A DNA stretch of 64,000 nt, from contig NZ_NSFV01000004.1 in assembly GCF_002295115.1 (NCBI RefSeq), forward strand, positions 62,001 through 126,000, given 5' to 3'. Each line of letters starts with the position of its first letter. Position 1 is the first letter of the stretch. The position numbers were made by a program, and so were the translations under genes. The DNA is from Mesorhizobium sp. WSM4311. Lineage in GTDB: Bacteria; Pseudomonadota; Alphaproteobacteria; Rhizobiales; Rhizobiaceae. This document shows, piece by piece, positions 25,572 through 34,246 of this stretch. The notes under the pieces are model-generated. The model was not told the DNA's origin. It did no database searches and worked only from the letters and a program-made list of their open reading frames with translations.

Positions 25572-26861
25572 TCACTTCTTGTTGCGCGAGAGCTTGCCGA
25601 GCAGACTGCCCAGGCCGGCCTTCTTTTTCGTGCGGATTTCGCTTCGCCCGGTCAGCACGTGGGCAATCTCGTTGATGATCGCGACAACAGGGTTCTTGGC
25701 ATCCATCTCGCCGAGCATCCGCCCATTATTGGCGGCATTGCCGAACAGCAATGGATCGAAGCCGATGACCGACATTGGCGTGAGGCCGAGCGGCTCGGCG
25801 AAATCGGACGGCGAAATTTCCGGCCGCTTGGGAACGCCGGCCTGGTTGATGATCAGCTTCGGCGGCGGGTCGTTGGGGCGAAGCCGCTTGAGCATGTCGA
25901 CCATGTTCTTGGTGTTGCGCAGATTGGCCAGTTCCGGGGTCGCCGTGATGACGATCTCGTCGGCCTTGACCAGCGTGTTCTTGGCCCAGCCCGTCCAGAC
26001 ATGGGGGACGTCCAGGACCAGGAGCGGCACGCTGCGCTGCGCGGTATCGACAAGCTGAGCAAAGGCGTCGGGATCGAAGTCGTAGACGCGTTCCAGCGTC
26101 GAGGGCGCGGCGAGCAACGACAAATGCTCGGCGCACTGCGTCAGCAGCCGGTCGAGATAGACTTCGTCGACGCGCTCGGGCGAGAACACCGCTTCGGCGA
26201 TGCCCTGGGCCGGATCCTGGTCGAAATTGATGTTGGCCGTGCCGAAGGCGAGATCGAGGTCGGCGACGACGACCTCGGATTTGAACAGGGAGGACATCGC
26301 CCAGGCGACATTGTGGGCGATGGTGGAAGAGCCGACACCGCCCTTGGCGCCGACAAAGGCGATCGAACGGCCGATGGGTTCAGCCTCCGGATCGACGAAA
26401 ATCGACGACACGACACTGACGATGTCAGCCATCGAAACGGGCGCGATGACATATTCGGAGATGCCGGAGCGGATGAGCTCGCGATAGAGACCGACATCAT
26501 TGTAATGGCCGATCACCACCACTTTCGAGGATGGATCGCAGTATTCAGAGAGCTGGGCGAGCTGCTCCAGCAATTGCTTGGGTTCGCTGCGTGACTCCAG
26601 CAGGATCAGGTTCGGGGTCGGCGCCGATTGATAGAACTCGATCGCCGTGGGAATGCCGCCCATATGGACTTTGAGATGCGCCTTGGTCATACGGCGGTCC
26701 TCGCCGGCGCGCTCGACCGGATTGGCGACGCCCTCGGTCTCGCAGAATGCCTGGATCGAGATGCGCGGAACCGGCCGCAACGCCTGCATCGCGGCGATGT
26801 CCTGCGGTGATGTATCACCGCCGTCCACGGTGGCGTCATAGGCAAGATTGCTCATGGTCAT
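25572..26861 (-). CDS. cpaE: Pilus assembly protein CpaE/TadZ
   Basis: A 429-residue protein: an atypical receiver-like N-domain (~50-150), then a MinD/ParA-like ATPase with a deviant Walker A (VGAKGGVGSSTIAHN). TadZ/CpaE proteins localise the pilus machine to a cell pole. The first of two close ATGs (26861, 26855) fits a GGAAA ribosome site best. It lies between cpaD (37-bp gap) and tadA (24 bp). Confidence 0.92.
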   Translation of the reverse strand: MTMSNLAYDATVDGGDTSPQDIAAMQALRPVPRISIQAFCETEGVANPVERAGEDRRMTKAHLKVHMGGIPTAIEFYQSAPTPNLILLESRSEPKQLLEQLAQLSEYCDPSSKVVVIGHYNDVGLYRELIRSGISEYVIAPVSMADIVSVVSSIFVDPEAEPIGRSIAFVGAKGGVGSSTIAHNVAWAMSSLFKSEVVVADLDLAFGTANINFDQDPAQGIAEAVFSPERVDEVYLDRLLTQCAEHLSLLAAPSTLERVYDFDPDAFAQLVDTAQRSVPLLVLDVPHVWTGWAKNTLVKADEIVITATPELANLRNTKNMVDMLKRLRPNDPPPKLIINQAGVPKRPEISPSDFAEPLGLTPMSVIGFDPLLFGNAANNGRMLGEMDAKNPVVAIINEIAHVLTGRSEIRTKKKAGLGSLLGKLSRNKK

Positions 26862-26898
26862 GCTCTTTTCCGTGGCTTCTCTTCCTCGAGGGCTCGGC

Positions 26899-27639
26899 TC
26901 AGTACGTCACTTCCGAATTGCCGAGGAATTCATCCGAAATACCTCTTGCACGATAGACATCGATCACCTTGCCGCGGTTTTCAGCGTCGATGGTGGTCTG
27001 CTTGCGCGGCCCGAGCAGATCGGCCGGGTTGGCCATCTGGGCAGCGAGATTGTTTTGATAGGAACAGCCGAAGTCGGCATAGTGCTTGTTTTCCGACGTC
27101 TCGAGCACATCGTCGGGCCAGCGTCCGCATTTGTCGGTCTGCGCCCTCACCGCGATATAGGAGACGCGAACCGGAGCGGATGTCTCACTCGAACCGGCCT
27201 GGTAGGAGACCACGACGATCCGGTTGCGCTTGATACCGCTGGCGACCGCGAGCCTGGCGAAATCACGGCCGGCCGCCGTCGCGGCGACCTCGTTGGCCGA
27301 TCCGCTCGGAATCTGGATGGTCAATGTCGGAGCAGCACTCTTGTCGTAGCCATCGAGGAAACCGAGCAGCGTGTCGCGCTGCGAACCGGTCATGCCGCGG
27401 TCGCCGGCGCCGACAGGCAGGTCGATCTTCTGGTTCTTCTCCGCGATGACGATCGGATGGTTGGTGCGATAGTCGTCCGGAACGGCGCCGACGGTGATGC
27501 TGTCGCGCTGGGCGCACCCGGCCAGCAGAGCGGCGGTCATCGCCACCGCCAGAACCGGCAGCACCCGCAGGCCGGTCCGCGAACGGCAGGCGCGCATCGT
27601 CGTGGCGATGGTCCTTGTCTTCAACGCTGACTGAGACAT
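26899..27639 (-). CDS. cpaD: Pilus assembly lipoprotein CpaD
   Basis: A 246-residue protein. ATG 27639 is preferred because GGGGAAG precedes it by six bases; a GTG at 27657 overlapping the cpaC stop is also possible. The signal peptide ends in the lipobox LLAGC (TAALLAGCAQRDS). The CpaD domain follows, with FGCSYQNNLAAQMANPADLLGPR near the C-terminus. CpaD is an outer-membrane lipoprotein that assists the CpaC secretin. Confidence 0.9.
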   Translation of the reverse strand: MSQSALKTRTIATTMRACRSRTGLRVLPVLAVAMTAALLAGCAQRDSITVGAVPDDYRTNHPIVIAEKNQKIDLPVGAGDRGMTGSQRDTLLGFLDGYDKSAAPTLTIQIPSGSANEVAATAAGRDFARLAVASGIKRNRIVVVSYQAGSSETSAPVRVSYIAVRAQTDKCGRWPDDVLETSENKHYADFGCSYQNNLAAQMANPADLLGPRKQTTIDAENRGKVIDVYRARGISDEFLGNSEVTY

Positions 27640-27653
27640 GTCCGCTTCCCCAT

Positions 27654-29180
27654 TCACTTGTAGATGTAGCCGACAACGCCGTGGTAACGGCCGTTGGGCT
27701 TGTCTGTCTGCATGGTGCCGTAGACGCGATTGACCTTGCCAAGAAAATTGGCGGCGCCGTCGCTGGCAGGGTTGAAATTGTCGTCCGGCTTGGCGAGATC
27801 GTTGCGCGCCACTGGCTTGGTGAGATAGGGCGTGATGAAAATCACCAGCTCGGTCTCGTTGCGCACGAAGTCTCTACTGCGGAACAAGGTGCCAAGGACC
27901 GGGATCTTGGTGAGACCTGGCAGTCCGGAGACCGCTTGACGCACGTCGTCGCGGACCAGACCCGCTATCATCATGGAGCCGCCGGAAGGCAATTCGACCG
28001 TGGTGTCGGCAAGGCGCTTACGGATAGACAGCAGTGTGGTGCCAGGTAAGGACCCCCCCGCTTCCAAGGTCGTGCCACCTTCCGTGGTCGGCTCCGAAAC
28101 GGCCGTCCTGACCTTGAGACTGATACGCCCAGCCGACAGCACGACCGGTTGGAACTCGAGGCCAATACCGTATTCAATCTGCTGGTTGGTGTATGTCACC
28201 TGGCCGGTCTGGTTGTCCGTGGAGACGTTGCTTGTGCGCCCGGTAATGATATTGAACTCACCGCCGACCTTGAATGTCGCCTTCTCACCCGAGACAGCCG
28301 TCAGTGTCGGTTCAGCCAGGGTTTTCATGACTCCCGACTGTTCCATCGCATTTATGTAGGCCTGAAAGGGTGAGGTTGCGCTTCCAAGGCTAAAGCCTGA
28401 ATTCTGCGATAGTGGTTTGCCCAAGCCGTAATTCGGCGAGCTTAGCGCGTTCCAGCTGATACCGTTGCTGTTGCCGCTGCCAACCATGTTGACACCAAGC
28501 TGCTTCATCACAGAGCGACTGACTTCAGCGACGGTCACCTTGAGCGTGACCTGGTCGTCGCCGATGATCTGCAGAAGATTGACGATCTTCGAGACGCGTC
28601 GTTCCTGGTCGGGGTTGTTGATGTCGACGCCGCTCTGGGCCGAGCCGCCGGCCGCGGTCTGCGAATACTGCCCGGTCGTTGCTTCACCGCCTGAGACGAA
28701 GATCGTCGCCAGGTCGACCGCCCGCTTCGCGTCCAGCGGCGTATCGACCATTCCGGTCAAGACGACATTGTCGTTCAGCAGTTCCACCTTCACGTCCGAG
28801 GTCGGAAGGAAGCGCTTGATATAATCTTCCAGGCCGGCGACGTCGCGTTCGACTGCCAGGTCCAGGCTGGCGATCTGTTCGCCGTTCGGGCCGAAGACGA
28901 AAATGTTGGTCTCGCCGACCGATTTGCCGAACAGATAGATACGCCTTGCAGTGCGGGTCACCGCATCAGCAACGGTCGGGTTGGCGACGAGAATGTCGTA
29001 GGCATCGCTCGGCAGGTCTATGACCACCGATTTGTTGAGGCCGAGCTTGACGCGCTGCGTGGCTGTCGTGGCCGACACCTGCGTGCTCTTCGCCTCGACG
29101 ACGCCCTGCACATTCGTTCCGACGAGCAGCAGGCCGAATGCCGCGGCTGCGATTGCCGGCAGTTTACCGCTTAGCCTCAT
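27654..29180 (-). CDS. cpaC: Pilus secretin CpaC/RcpA
   Basis: A 508-residue protein with signal peptide (LPAIAAAAFGLLLVGTNVQG), pilus N-domain (LNKSVVIDLPSDAYDILVANP), a BON-like segment (~110-160), the secretin domain (~230-440, VGGEFNIITGRTSN, GIGLEFQPVVLSAGRISLKV) and a short tail. It forms the outer-membrane channel for the Flp pilus. ATGA overlap with cpaB; cpaD follows immediately. Confidence 0.93.
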   Translation of the reverse strand: MRLSGKLPAIAAAAFGLLLVGTNVQGVVEAKSTQVSATTATQRVKLGLNKSVVIDLPSDAYDILVANPTVADAVTRTARRIYLFGKSVGETNIFVFGPNGEQIASLDLAVERDVAGLEDYIKRFLPTSDVKVELLNDNVVLTGMVDTPLDAKRAVDLATIFVSGGEATTGQYSQTAAGGSAQSGVDINNPDQERRVSKIVNLLQIIGDDQVTLKVTVAEVSRSVMKQLGVNMVGSGNSNGISWNALSSPNYGLGKPLSQNSGFSLGSATSPFQAYINAMEQSGVMKTLAEPTLTAVSGEKATFKVGGEFNIITGRTSNVSTDNQTGQVTYTNQQIEYGIGLEFQPVVLSAGRISLKVRTAVSEPTTEGGTTLEAGGSLPGTTLLSIRKRLADTTVELPSGGSMMIAGLVRDDVRQAVSGLPGLTKIPVLGTLFRSRDFVRNETELVIFITPYLTKPVARNDLAKPDDNFNPASDGAANFLGKVNRVYGTMQTDKPNGRYHGVVGYIYK

Positions 29181-29992
29181 TTCCTTGCCCCTACTTCGGA
29201 GACTTCGCCCGACTTGATCAGTCTCACCGTTCCCTTGCGGCCATTGCCGGAAACGAGATAGTCGGCCTCGCCCACATTCTTTTCCTGGGTGTCCGCGACC
29301 GCGCGCAAGGCCAGCGTCAGGCGATCCGCCATCTGCTGGGCGACGGTGATGATCTCCGCCTGCTTGGGCGTCAGCTCCAGCGTGGCGGTCTGGCCCACCC
29401 TTGTCTTCTTGCCCTCCTCGTCTTCCTGGATCGTCTGGTCGATCGCCAGGACGCGGATGTTCTTGAGGATGGTTTCGGTGTTGAAGCCCGTGCTGCCGCT
29501 GTTGGCATCCGCCCTGCGGGTCATGATGACGTCGACGAAGTCGTTGGGAAGGATGAAGCCGCCGGCCGAAGTGTCGGCCGAGATGGTCGTGGCGACTGCC
29601 CGCATCCCGGAGGGCAGGATGGACGACATGAAGCTCTGCCCCTCGCCGATCAGCTTGGAACGCCGCACCGGCTCACCGGCATACATCGGCACGCGGGCGA
29701 TCGATGCCTTCAATTTCTCCAGGGCGTCGGGAGCATTGGCCTTGGTGATGAAATTCGCGTTGACCCCGTCGGCCGGCCAGGATTGCCAGGAAATGTTGTT
29801 CTGCAGCGCGTTGCCCATCGCGACATCGCCCGAGAGCACAAGCACGTCCTGCAGGGGCACGGCGGGAGCCTGGGGGCCGGAATCGACCACGATCTGCGGC
29901 GGCGGCGCGGTGACCATGTTCTTCGCGACATAGCCAGCGCCACCCGCCGCGGCCACCGCCACGCTAAGAATAATAAGTCGGGATGCTGGCAT
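29177..29992 (-). CDS. cpaB: Pilus assembly protein CpaB/RcpC
   Basis: A 271-residue protein. ATG 29992 (MPASRLIILSVAVAAAGGAG) is chosen because it puts the membrane anchor at the N-terminus; the frame extends 57 bp upstream without adding a plausible domain. It has an SAF domain (~45-110) and an RcpC-type domain with LPSGMRAVATTISADTSAGGF and PNDFVDVIMTRR. It is a periplasmic protein acting with the secretin. It is the first gene of cpaBCDE-tadABC, with a CtrA-like site about 95 bp upstream. Confidence 0.9.
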   Translation of the reverse strand: MPASRLIILSVAVAAAGGAGYVAKNMVTAPPPQIVVDSGPQAPAVPLQDVLVLSGDVAMGNALQNNISWQSWPADGVNANFITKANAPDALEKLKASIARVPMYAGEPVRRSKLIGEGQSFMSSILPSGMRAVATTISADTSAGGFILPNDFVDVIMTRRADANSGSTGFNTETILKNIRVLAIDQTIQEDEEGKKTRVGQTATLELTPKQAEIITVAQQMADRLTLALRAVADTQEKNVGEADYLVSGNGRKGTVRLIKSGEVSEVGARK

Positions 29993-30087
29993 CTGTCCGA
30001 ACCTCGCCCTTGGCAAACCACGTAGCCAAGCCGGACTTTGCAGCGGCAATCGTCAAAACAAGGTTAATGTAATGCTTACGATCGTGA

Positions 30088-30102
30088 TTAATTTAAGGTT
30101 TA
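30088..30102. promoter_or_regulatory. CtrA-like site upstream of cpaB
   Basis: TTAATTTAAGGTTTA is TTAA-N7-TTTA, one base off the CtrA consensus, in an AT-rich stretch 95 bp before the cpaB start. A weaker TTAA-N7-CTTA precedes it at 30064. Confidence 0.4.
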
Positions 30103-30206
30103 CATAAATTGTCTGGATCGCGCCGCCACGGATCAAAGGGGCCTAGCGAAGGCTCATTTCAAAGCCGGCCGGGCAATGCGGTGGGGGAAACGGAAAACGA
30201 TCGCGT

Positions 30207-30725
30207 TCAGCTCGCAAGCCTGGCCAGCGCCCACACCATCAAAGGTGAGTCCGGATAGGTCAGCAGCCCGCCAAGGCCGAGCGCGATCCCGTAGGGAATC
30301 CCGACCGACTCTTCCGCGAAATGGCGCAGGAACGGATTGCTGCCCGTCATAACCGCCAGCGGCGACTTCCGGTAAAGCAGGATGGCGATCGTCAGCAGGC
30401 CGCCGATGAGTGTCGAGACAACAAGGTATTCGACGAGTTGGATGTTCAACCCCATCCACACGGCCGTCGCGGCCAGCAGCTTGGCATCGCCGCCTCCCAT
30501 GCCACCCATTGCGAACAGGCCAAACGTCACGGCAAGGACCAGGGCGCCGGCGGCGAAATGCCAACCATAGGCTGCCCATTCCATACCCGTCAGCGGCGCG
30601 ACCAGCGCGAACACGACGACAAGCAGCACCGACACGCGATTGGCAATTGTCATCGACAGCATGTCGGAGATCGCTGCAAACAGCATGCAGAACGGAAAGA
30701 CGACGAAGATCAGGGCTTCAAGCAT
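30207..30725 (-). CDS. cpaA: Prepilin peptidase CpaA/TadV
   Basis: A 172-residue integral membrane aspartyl protease (A24 family, short TadV form without the methylase domain). The catalytic aspartates are in AISDMLSMTIANR and in the GGGDAKLL motif. It cleaves the Flp prepilin and the TadE-like pseudopilins. It lies between flp and cpaB on the same strand, downstream of the flp terminator, so it is either fed by read-through or has its own promoter. Confidence 0.92.
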   Translation of the reverse strand: MLEALIFVVFPFCMLFAAISDMLSMTIANRVSVLLVVVFALVAPLTGMEWAAYGWHFAAGALVLAVTFGLFAMGGMGGGDAKLLAATAVWMGLNIQLVEYLVVSTLIGGLLTIAILLYRKSPLAVMTGSNPFLRHFAEESVGIPYGIALGLGGLLTYPDSPLMVWALARLAS

Positions 30726-30838
30726 CGGCGCTCATGCCTATTTGTAGGGGCTTCCAAGCAATTCAATATAGGCCGGTTCGATTAACGTTCGATGAGACCC
30801 GTAAAGAGAGACGCCCACCCTTGCCAACGAGAACAAAA

Positions 30839-30864
30839 CAGGGGCCGCTATGTAGCGGCCCCTG
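30839..30864 (-). terminator. Terminator of the flp pilin gene
   Basis: A perfect 11-bp stem CAGGGGCCGCT / AGCGGCCCCTG with loop atgt; on the minus strand it is followed by TTTTGTT. It lies 37 bp after the pilin stop and should make flp mostly a monocistronic, abundant mRNA. Confidence 0.85.
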
Positions 30865-30900
30865 TCCAGAACATTAGCTGAGCGTTCAGCAATAGGCAGA

Positions 30901-31077
30901 TCAGCTGCCGCTGCTGTTCAGGGTGGTTCCGATCGACGTGAACTTGGCGTTGATTGCATTGCCAAGGGCGCCGGCGCCGGTGATGATGGCGAGCGCGATG
31001 AGGGCGGCGATCAGACCATATTCGATAGCGGTCGCGCCGGATTCGTCCTTCACGAAACGTGCAAAAAGGTTAGACAT
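30901..31077 (-). CDS. flp: Flp-family type IVb pilin
   Basis: A 58-residue protein translated by hand from ATG 31077 to TGA 30901: MSNLFARFVKDESG, then ATAIEYGLIAALIALAII. The prepilin site is G14/A15 with Glu at +5 of the mature protein, and the hydrophobic helix is followed by a short polar tail ending LNSSGS. It is the structural subunit of the Flp pilus, processed by CpaA. It is monocistronic, with its own terminator; a CtrA-like site lies about 150 bp upstream. Confidence 0.95.
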   Translation of the reverse strand: MSNLFARFVKDESGATAIEYGLIAALIALAIITGAGALGNAINAKFTSIGTTLNSSGS

Positions 31078-31223
31078 TCGAGAGCTCCTACTCCACGTGT
31101 TACAGCACTTCCGTCAACTTCTGTGATGGTTGATCGGATGCTGCCAATCTAGGGAGAAGCTCTTTCGATCGGCTTAATAAACAGCCTTACCGATTCCTTT
31201 CCCGGCTCGAACGGAATGCGTGG

Positions 31224-31238
31224 TTAACCCGACGCTAA
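31224..31238. promoter_or_regulatory. CtrA-like site upstream of flp
   Basis: TTAACCCGACGCTAA is TTAA-N7-CTAA, one base off consensus, 147 bp upstream of the flp ATG. In Caulobacter the pilin gene pilA is directly activated by CtrA, which is the reason for the suggestion. Confidence 0.45.
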
Positions 31239-31368
31239 GCGCTGGCTAACCTACTGTTTCCCAAGCCAATGCCGCGAAAGACAAGGCTTTGGCAAAGCTT
31301 GCGACTGGCGCGAATCCAACCCCGTGAACAGCCACGTCGATCGCCACATCCGGCGCCGGCAAGCCGAC

Positions 31369-31383
31369 TTAACCGTTGGTTCA
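31369..31383. promoter_or_regulatory. CtrA-like site upstream of the CpaC-N-domain gene
   Basis: TTAACCGTTGGTTCA is TTAA-N7-TTCA, one base off consensus, 50 bp before the start at 31433. Confidence 0.4.
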
Positions 31384-31432
31384 CCAATCTCGTTCATGTT
31401 CCGTTGAACAGTTTGCTTGCGGGAGCGCATCG

Positions 31433-31855
31433 ATGGCCGTGCAGAGATCCTCAATCCTGATTGCCGTGCTTCTTGCCGCCACGAGCTTGATCACGCCAGC
31501 CGTGGCCGCCGCCGATATCGAAGTGACGATGAATCAGGCCAAGATCGTGAAGTTGTCGCGTCCCGCCGACACGATTGTCGTCGGCAACCCGGCCATCGCT
31601 GATGCCTCGGTCCAGGACGCCTCCACGATCGTGCTCACCGGCAAGGGTTTCGGCGTCACCAATCTCGTCGTTCTCGACCAGGAGGGCAGCCCGATCGTCG
31701 ACGCGCAGGTTACCGTCGTGCGGCAGGCGGCCTCGTCGGTTCGCATTTACCGGCGTGCAGAGGTCCAGACCATGTCCTGCACGCCCTATTGCGAAAGCTC
31801 CTACAAGAGCGAGGCTGAAAAATCCTCCGAGGCCGAGATGAGCGTGAGCAAATAG
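31433..31855 (+). CDS. Secreted protein made of a lone CpaC-type pilus N-domain
   Basis: A 140-residue protein from ATG 31433 with a GGGAG ribosome site. Signal peptide SSILIAVLLAATSLITPAVA, then a single secretin N-type domain (MNQAKIVKLSRPADTIVVGN and VLTGKGFGVTNLVVLD), the same module that opens CpaC. It ends in a short Ser/Glu-rich tail with two cysteines (SCTPYC). No secretin barrel follows. Its position between flp and the TadE-like genes suggests a periplasmic accessory that interacts with CpaC, but its role is not known to me. Confidence 0.85.
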   Translation: MAVQRSSILIAVLLAATSLITPAVAAADIEVTMNQAKIVKLSRPADTIVVGNPAIADASVQDASTIVLTGKGFGVTNLVVLDQEGSPIVDAQVTVVRQAASSVRIYRRAEVQTMSCTPYCESSYKSEAEKSSEAEMSVSK

Positions 31856-31995
31856 GCTGCGCGGCGCCACCAGCCTGTCCAGGTTACCGGCCGGTTAAGG
31901 CGCCGGCGCCGACTTTAACGATCATTCAAACCGGGCCTCAATTGGTTTGCGCTAATGCACCTGTCGGAACCGTCCAGGGGTGGCAGGAACAGGAC

Positions 31996-32586
31996 ATGGG
32001 CAACGAATTCAGCTCGACAGATCAGCACAAGGCGGAGCGCGCCGGGTTTCTGACGCGCTTCCTTCGCAATCGCCGTGGCAGCACCGCCATCGAATTCTCG
32101 ATACTTGCATTGCCGTTCGCCCTCCTCATATTCGCCATCCTTGAAAGCTGCATCTCGTTTGCCGGCCAGGAAGTGATGGCCAACATCACCGACGATGTCG
32201 CGCGCCAGTTGCGCACCGGCCAGCTGCGGCCGGCGGATGTCGCCGGGAGCAAATTGACGACCCTGATCTGCGGCAGGCTGCAGATCATCGTCTCCACGGA
32301 TTGCCCGCAACAACTGCTCGTGGACCTTCGCGAGTATCCGACCTTCGCTGACGCGGCCACCGCGACCTTCAAGATCCAGAACGGCGATGTCGTGCTGATG
32401 CAAGGCACGAACTCACAGACTTTCGCAAACACGCCTGGCCTGGCGGAATCTAAGAACATGCTGCGGGTCTTCTACAAATGGCCTGTCATGACCGATCTGA
32501 TGGCCAAGTCGATGGCCAATCTGAGTGGTGGCAGGACGCTGCATTTTGCATCGGTGACCTGGCAGAACGAGCCGTTCGACAATTGA
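31996..32586 (+). CDS. TadE-like pseudopilin
   Basis: A 196-residue protein. ATG 31996 follows AGGA and puts a basic segment (RFLRNRRGS) before the TadE motif GSTAIEFSILALPFALLIFAI. Glu at +5 of the predicted processed form makes it a CpaA substrate. The periplasmic body contains two cysteines near residues 92 and 102. TadE/TadF/TadG proteins are minor pilins of the Tad system. 34 bp separate it from the next TadE-like gene. Confidence 0.87.
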   Translation: MGNEFSSTDQHKAERAGFLTRFLRNRRGSTAIEFSILALPFALLIFAILESCISFAGQEVMANITDDVARQLRTGQLRPADVAGSKLTTLICGRLQIIVSTDCPQQLLVDLREYPTFADAATATFKIQNGDVVLMQGTNSQTFANTPGLAESKNMLRVFYKWPVMTDLMAKSMANLSGGRTLHFASVTWQNEPFDN

Positions 32587-32620
32587 GTTCAGAACGACCA
32601 ACAAGAAAAAGGCAAATGCC

Positions 32621-33244
32621 ATGATGCGTGCGGGGGCACATCTGAAAATCTCGGAGTCCTGGAGCAGGGCGATCGGATTCTTGTCTAATCGCAAGGGCAT
32701 CGCGGCGGTCGAGTTCGCTCTTATCGTTCCGATCCTGCTGGTCTTGTACTTCATGACCATGGAGGCTTCGCAGGCCATCGAGACCAGCAAGAAGGTCAGC
32801 CGCATCGGCAGCATGGTTGCCGATCTCGTCACGCAGCAGCCGACCATCGTCAAGACGGATCTCGACGCCATCATGAAAATCGGCACCTCGACCATTCAGC
32901 CCTACAACCGCTCGACGCCGAACATCACGATCACGGCAATACAGGTCACGACCGACGCAACGCCGCTGGTGAAAGTGGTGTGGTCGCGCAAGGTGGCGGG
33001 TGGCGTCTACGGCGTCGGTGCCGCCGCGGGCACGACCACGACGGTTCCGGCAACGCTCAGGGTCGCCGGAACCTTCCTCATCCGCGTCGAGAGCAATCTG
33101 GCCTATACACCGATCATCGGTTGGACGACGGACACCCAGCAGAAGCTCGGATTGACCCAATCCCTTACCACCACGATCCCGATGGGCGAGACCTACTACC
33201 TGCGTCCGCGCAGAAGCCTGACCATCCCCTGCGGCGATTGCTGA
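32621..33244 (+). CDS. TadE/TadG-like pseudopilin
   Basis: A 207-residue protein with motif FLSNRKGIAAVEFALIVPILLVLYF (residues ~20-44), a prepilin-like cleavage site after KG and Glu at +5. The C-terminal region is beta-rich and ends in CGDC. It is probably the second minor pilin of the set, in operon with the preceding gene. The next gene is convergent, 6 bp away. Confidence 0.87.
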   Translation: MMRAGAHLKISESWSRAIGFLSNRKGIAAVEFALIVPILLVLYFMTMEASQAIETSKKVSRIGSMVADLVTQQPTIVKTDLDAIMKIGTSTIQPYNRSTPNITITAIQVTTDATPLVKVVWSRKVAGGVYGVGAAAGTTTTVPATLRVAGTFLIRVESNLAYTPIIGWTTDTQQKLGLTQSLTTTIPMGETYYLRPRRSLTIPCGDC

Positions 33245-33250
33245 AGCCTT

Positions 33251-34207
33251 TTACTGCCGGCCGCCATCGGCCGACACCAGGCGCACGATGGCTTGCGCCG
33301 TCGCATAGTCTTTTGGGGCGACGGTCAGAAAGCCGCCGGAGTGCTTCGATTCCAGGAGATCGTAGAGATCCGGCGTCGTCGATTTGAGGTTGGTGAGGAA
33401 TACGGTCAGCCGGCGCCTGGCTTCCGGGTCGAGATCGCTGCGCACGGCATGGGGACCGTATCTCAGCAGGCTCGACATCCACACCACCTGGAGAGCCGAC
33501 GGCGAAAGGCCGGCCGCTTCGAGCCTGGCCTGCGTGCCGCCCGATAGCAGCGGCTGGCCGTCGGCCGCGGCCCTCACCCAGCCGAACGTGGCGTCGGCAT
33601 GGCCGTCGACAAGCATGGTTTCCGCCGCGGACGCCGTATCGGCACGGATCAGAAACGGGGCATCCTCGGCGATCTCAGCGTGTTCGGCGGCCAGCTCCAT
33701 CAGCGGCAAAAGCGAGCCCCCGACGCTGTCCGGCGGCGGCATGGCGATCCGGTGCGTCTCCATCGCCGCCAGGCCTGACAGCTTGCCGTCCCGGGTCAAC
33801 AGCACGGAGCGGATGCCGACCGCACCATCGGAATCGACCGGAGCCACAAGCGGTTCGACACATCCGCAACGCTGCAGCGCCGTCGCGTAGGCCGTCGCCG
33901 AATAGATGGCGTACTCGATCCGGGCGTTGGCCTGCGCCTCGATCAGTGCCGCGTAGTCGCGCGCGACGACAAACTCCACCTTCATGCCAAGCGCGTTGGT
34001 AAAGGATTGCGTCAACAGCGCCAGCCCCGGGACAGTGTTGCCGGCGCCGGGCTCGGCGACGATGCCGATGCGGAATGTGCCGATATCGTCGCGCCAGTCG
34101 GCCCGCGCCGGACCACAGCAGAGCGCGCCGTGCATGACCACGAGGGCAGCATATGTCTTCAGCGCGGCGCTCATGACAAGAACTGTCCTGCGTTTCCTTC
34201 GATCCAT
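33251..34207 (-). CDS. PhnD-like periplasmic substrate-binding protein, orphan
   Basis: A 318-residue protein from ATG 34207 (ATG 34174 is an alternative start and would still leave a signal peptide ending ...GPARA). Type 2 periplasmic binding fold of the phosphate/phosphite/phosphonate class: FRIGIVAEPGAGNTVPGL, IEYAIYSATAYATALQR, VDGHADATFGWVRAA. No permease or ATPase lies nearby, so either it borrows a transporter encoded elsewhere or it serves as a sensor. The ligand cannot be predicted. It is convergent with the pseudopilin gene. Confidence 0.82.
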   Translation of the reverse strand: MDRRKRRTVLVMSAALKTYAALVVMHGALCCGPARADWRDDIGTFRIGIVAEPGAGNTVPGLALLTQSFTNALGMKVEFVVARDYAALIEAQANARIEYAIYSATAYATALQRCGCVEPLVAPVDSDGAVGIRSVLLTRDGKLSGLAAMETHRIAMPPPDSVGGSLLPLMELAAEHAEIAEDAPFLIRADTASAAETMLVDGHADATFGWVRAAADGQPLLSGGTQARLEAAGLSPSALQVVWMSSLLRYGPHAVRSDLDPEARRRLTVFLTNLKSTTPDLYDLLESKHSGGFLTVAPKDYATAQAIVRLVSADGGRQ

Positions 34208-34246
34208 GTCCAAGCCCGTGCGTCGTGCTTTACATCTCGGATTGTG

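Larger units (their letters stand above)
31078..31432. other. Divergent flp / pilus-gene promoter region
   Basis: A 355-bp spacer without a credible gene. It carries two CtrA-like sequences, described separately, and an AT-rich patch (31170-31190) on the flp side. It is likely to hold both divergent promoters. Confidence 0.5.

Noticed and set aside
24120..26594. 824-residue open frame antisense to tadA and cpaE
   Set aside because: A high-GC shadow frame rich in Asp/Val/Gly/His; the tad genes explain the region.
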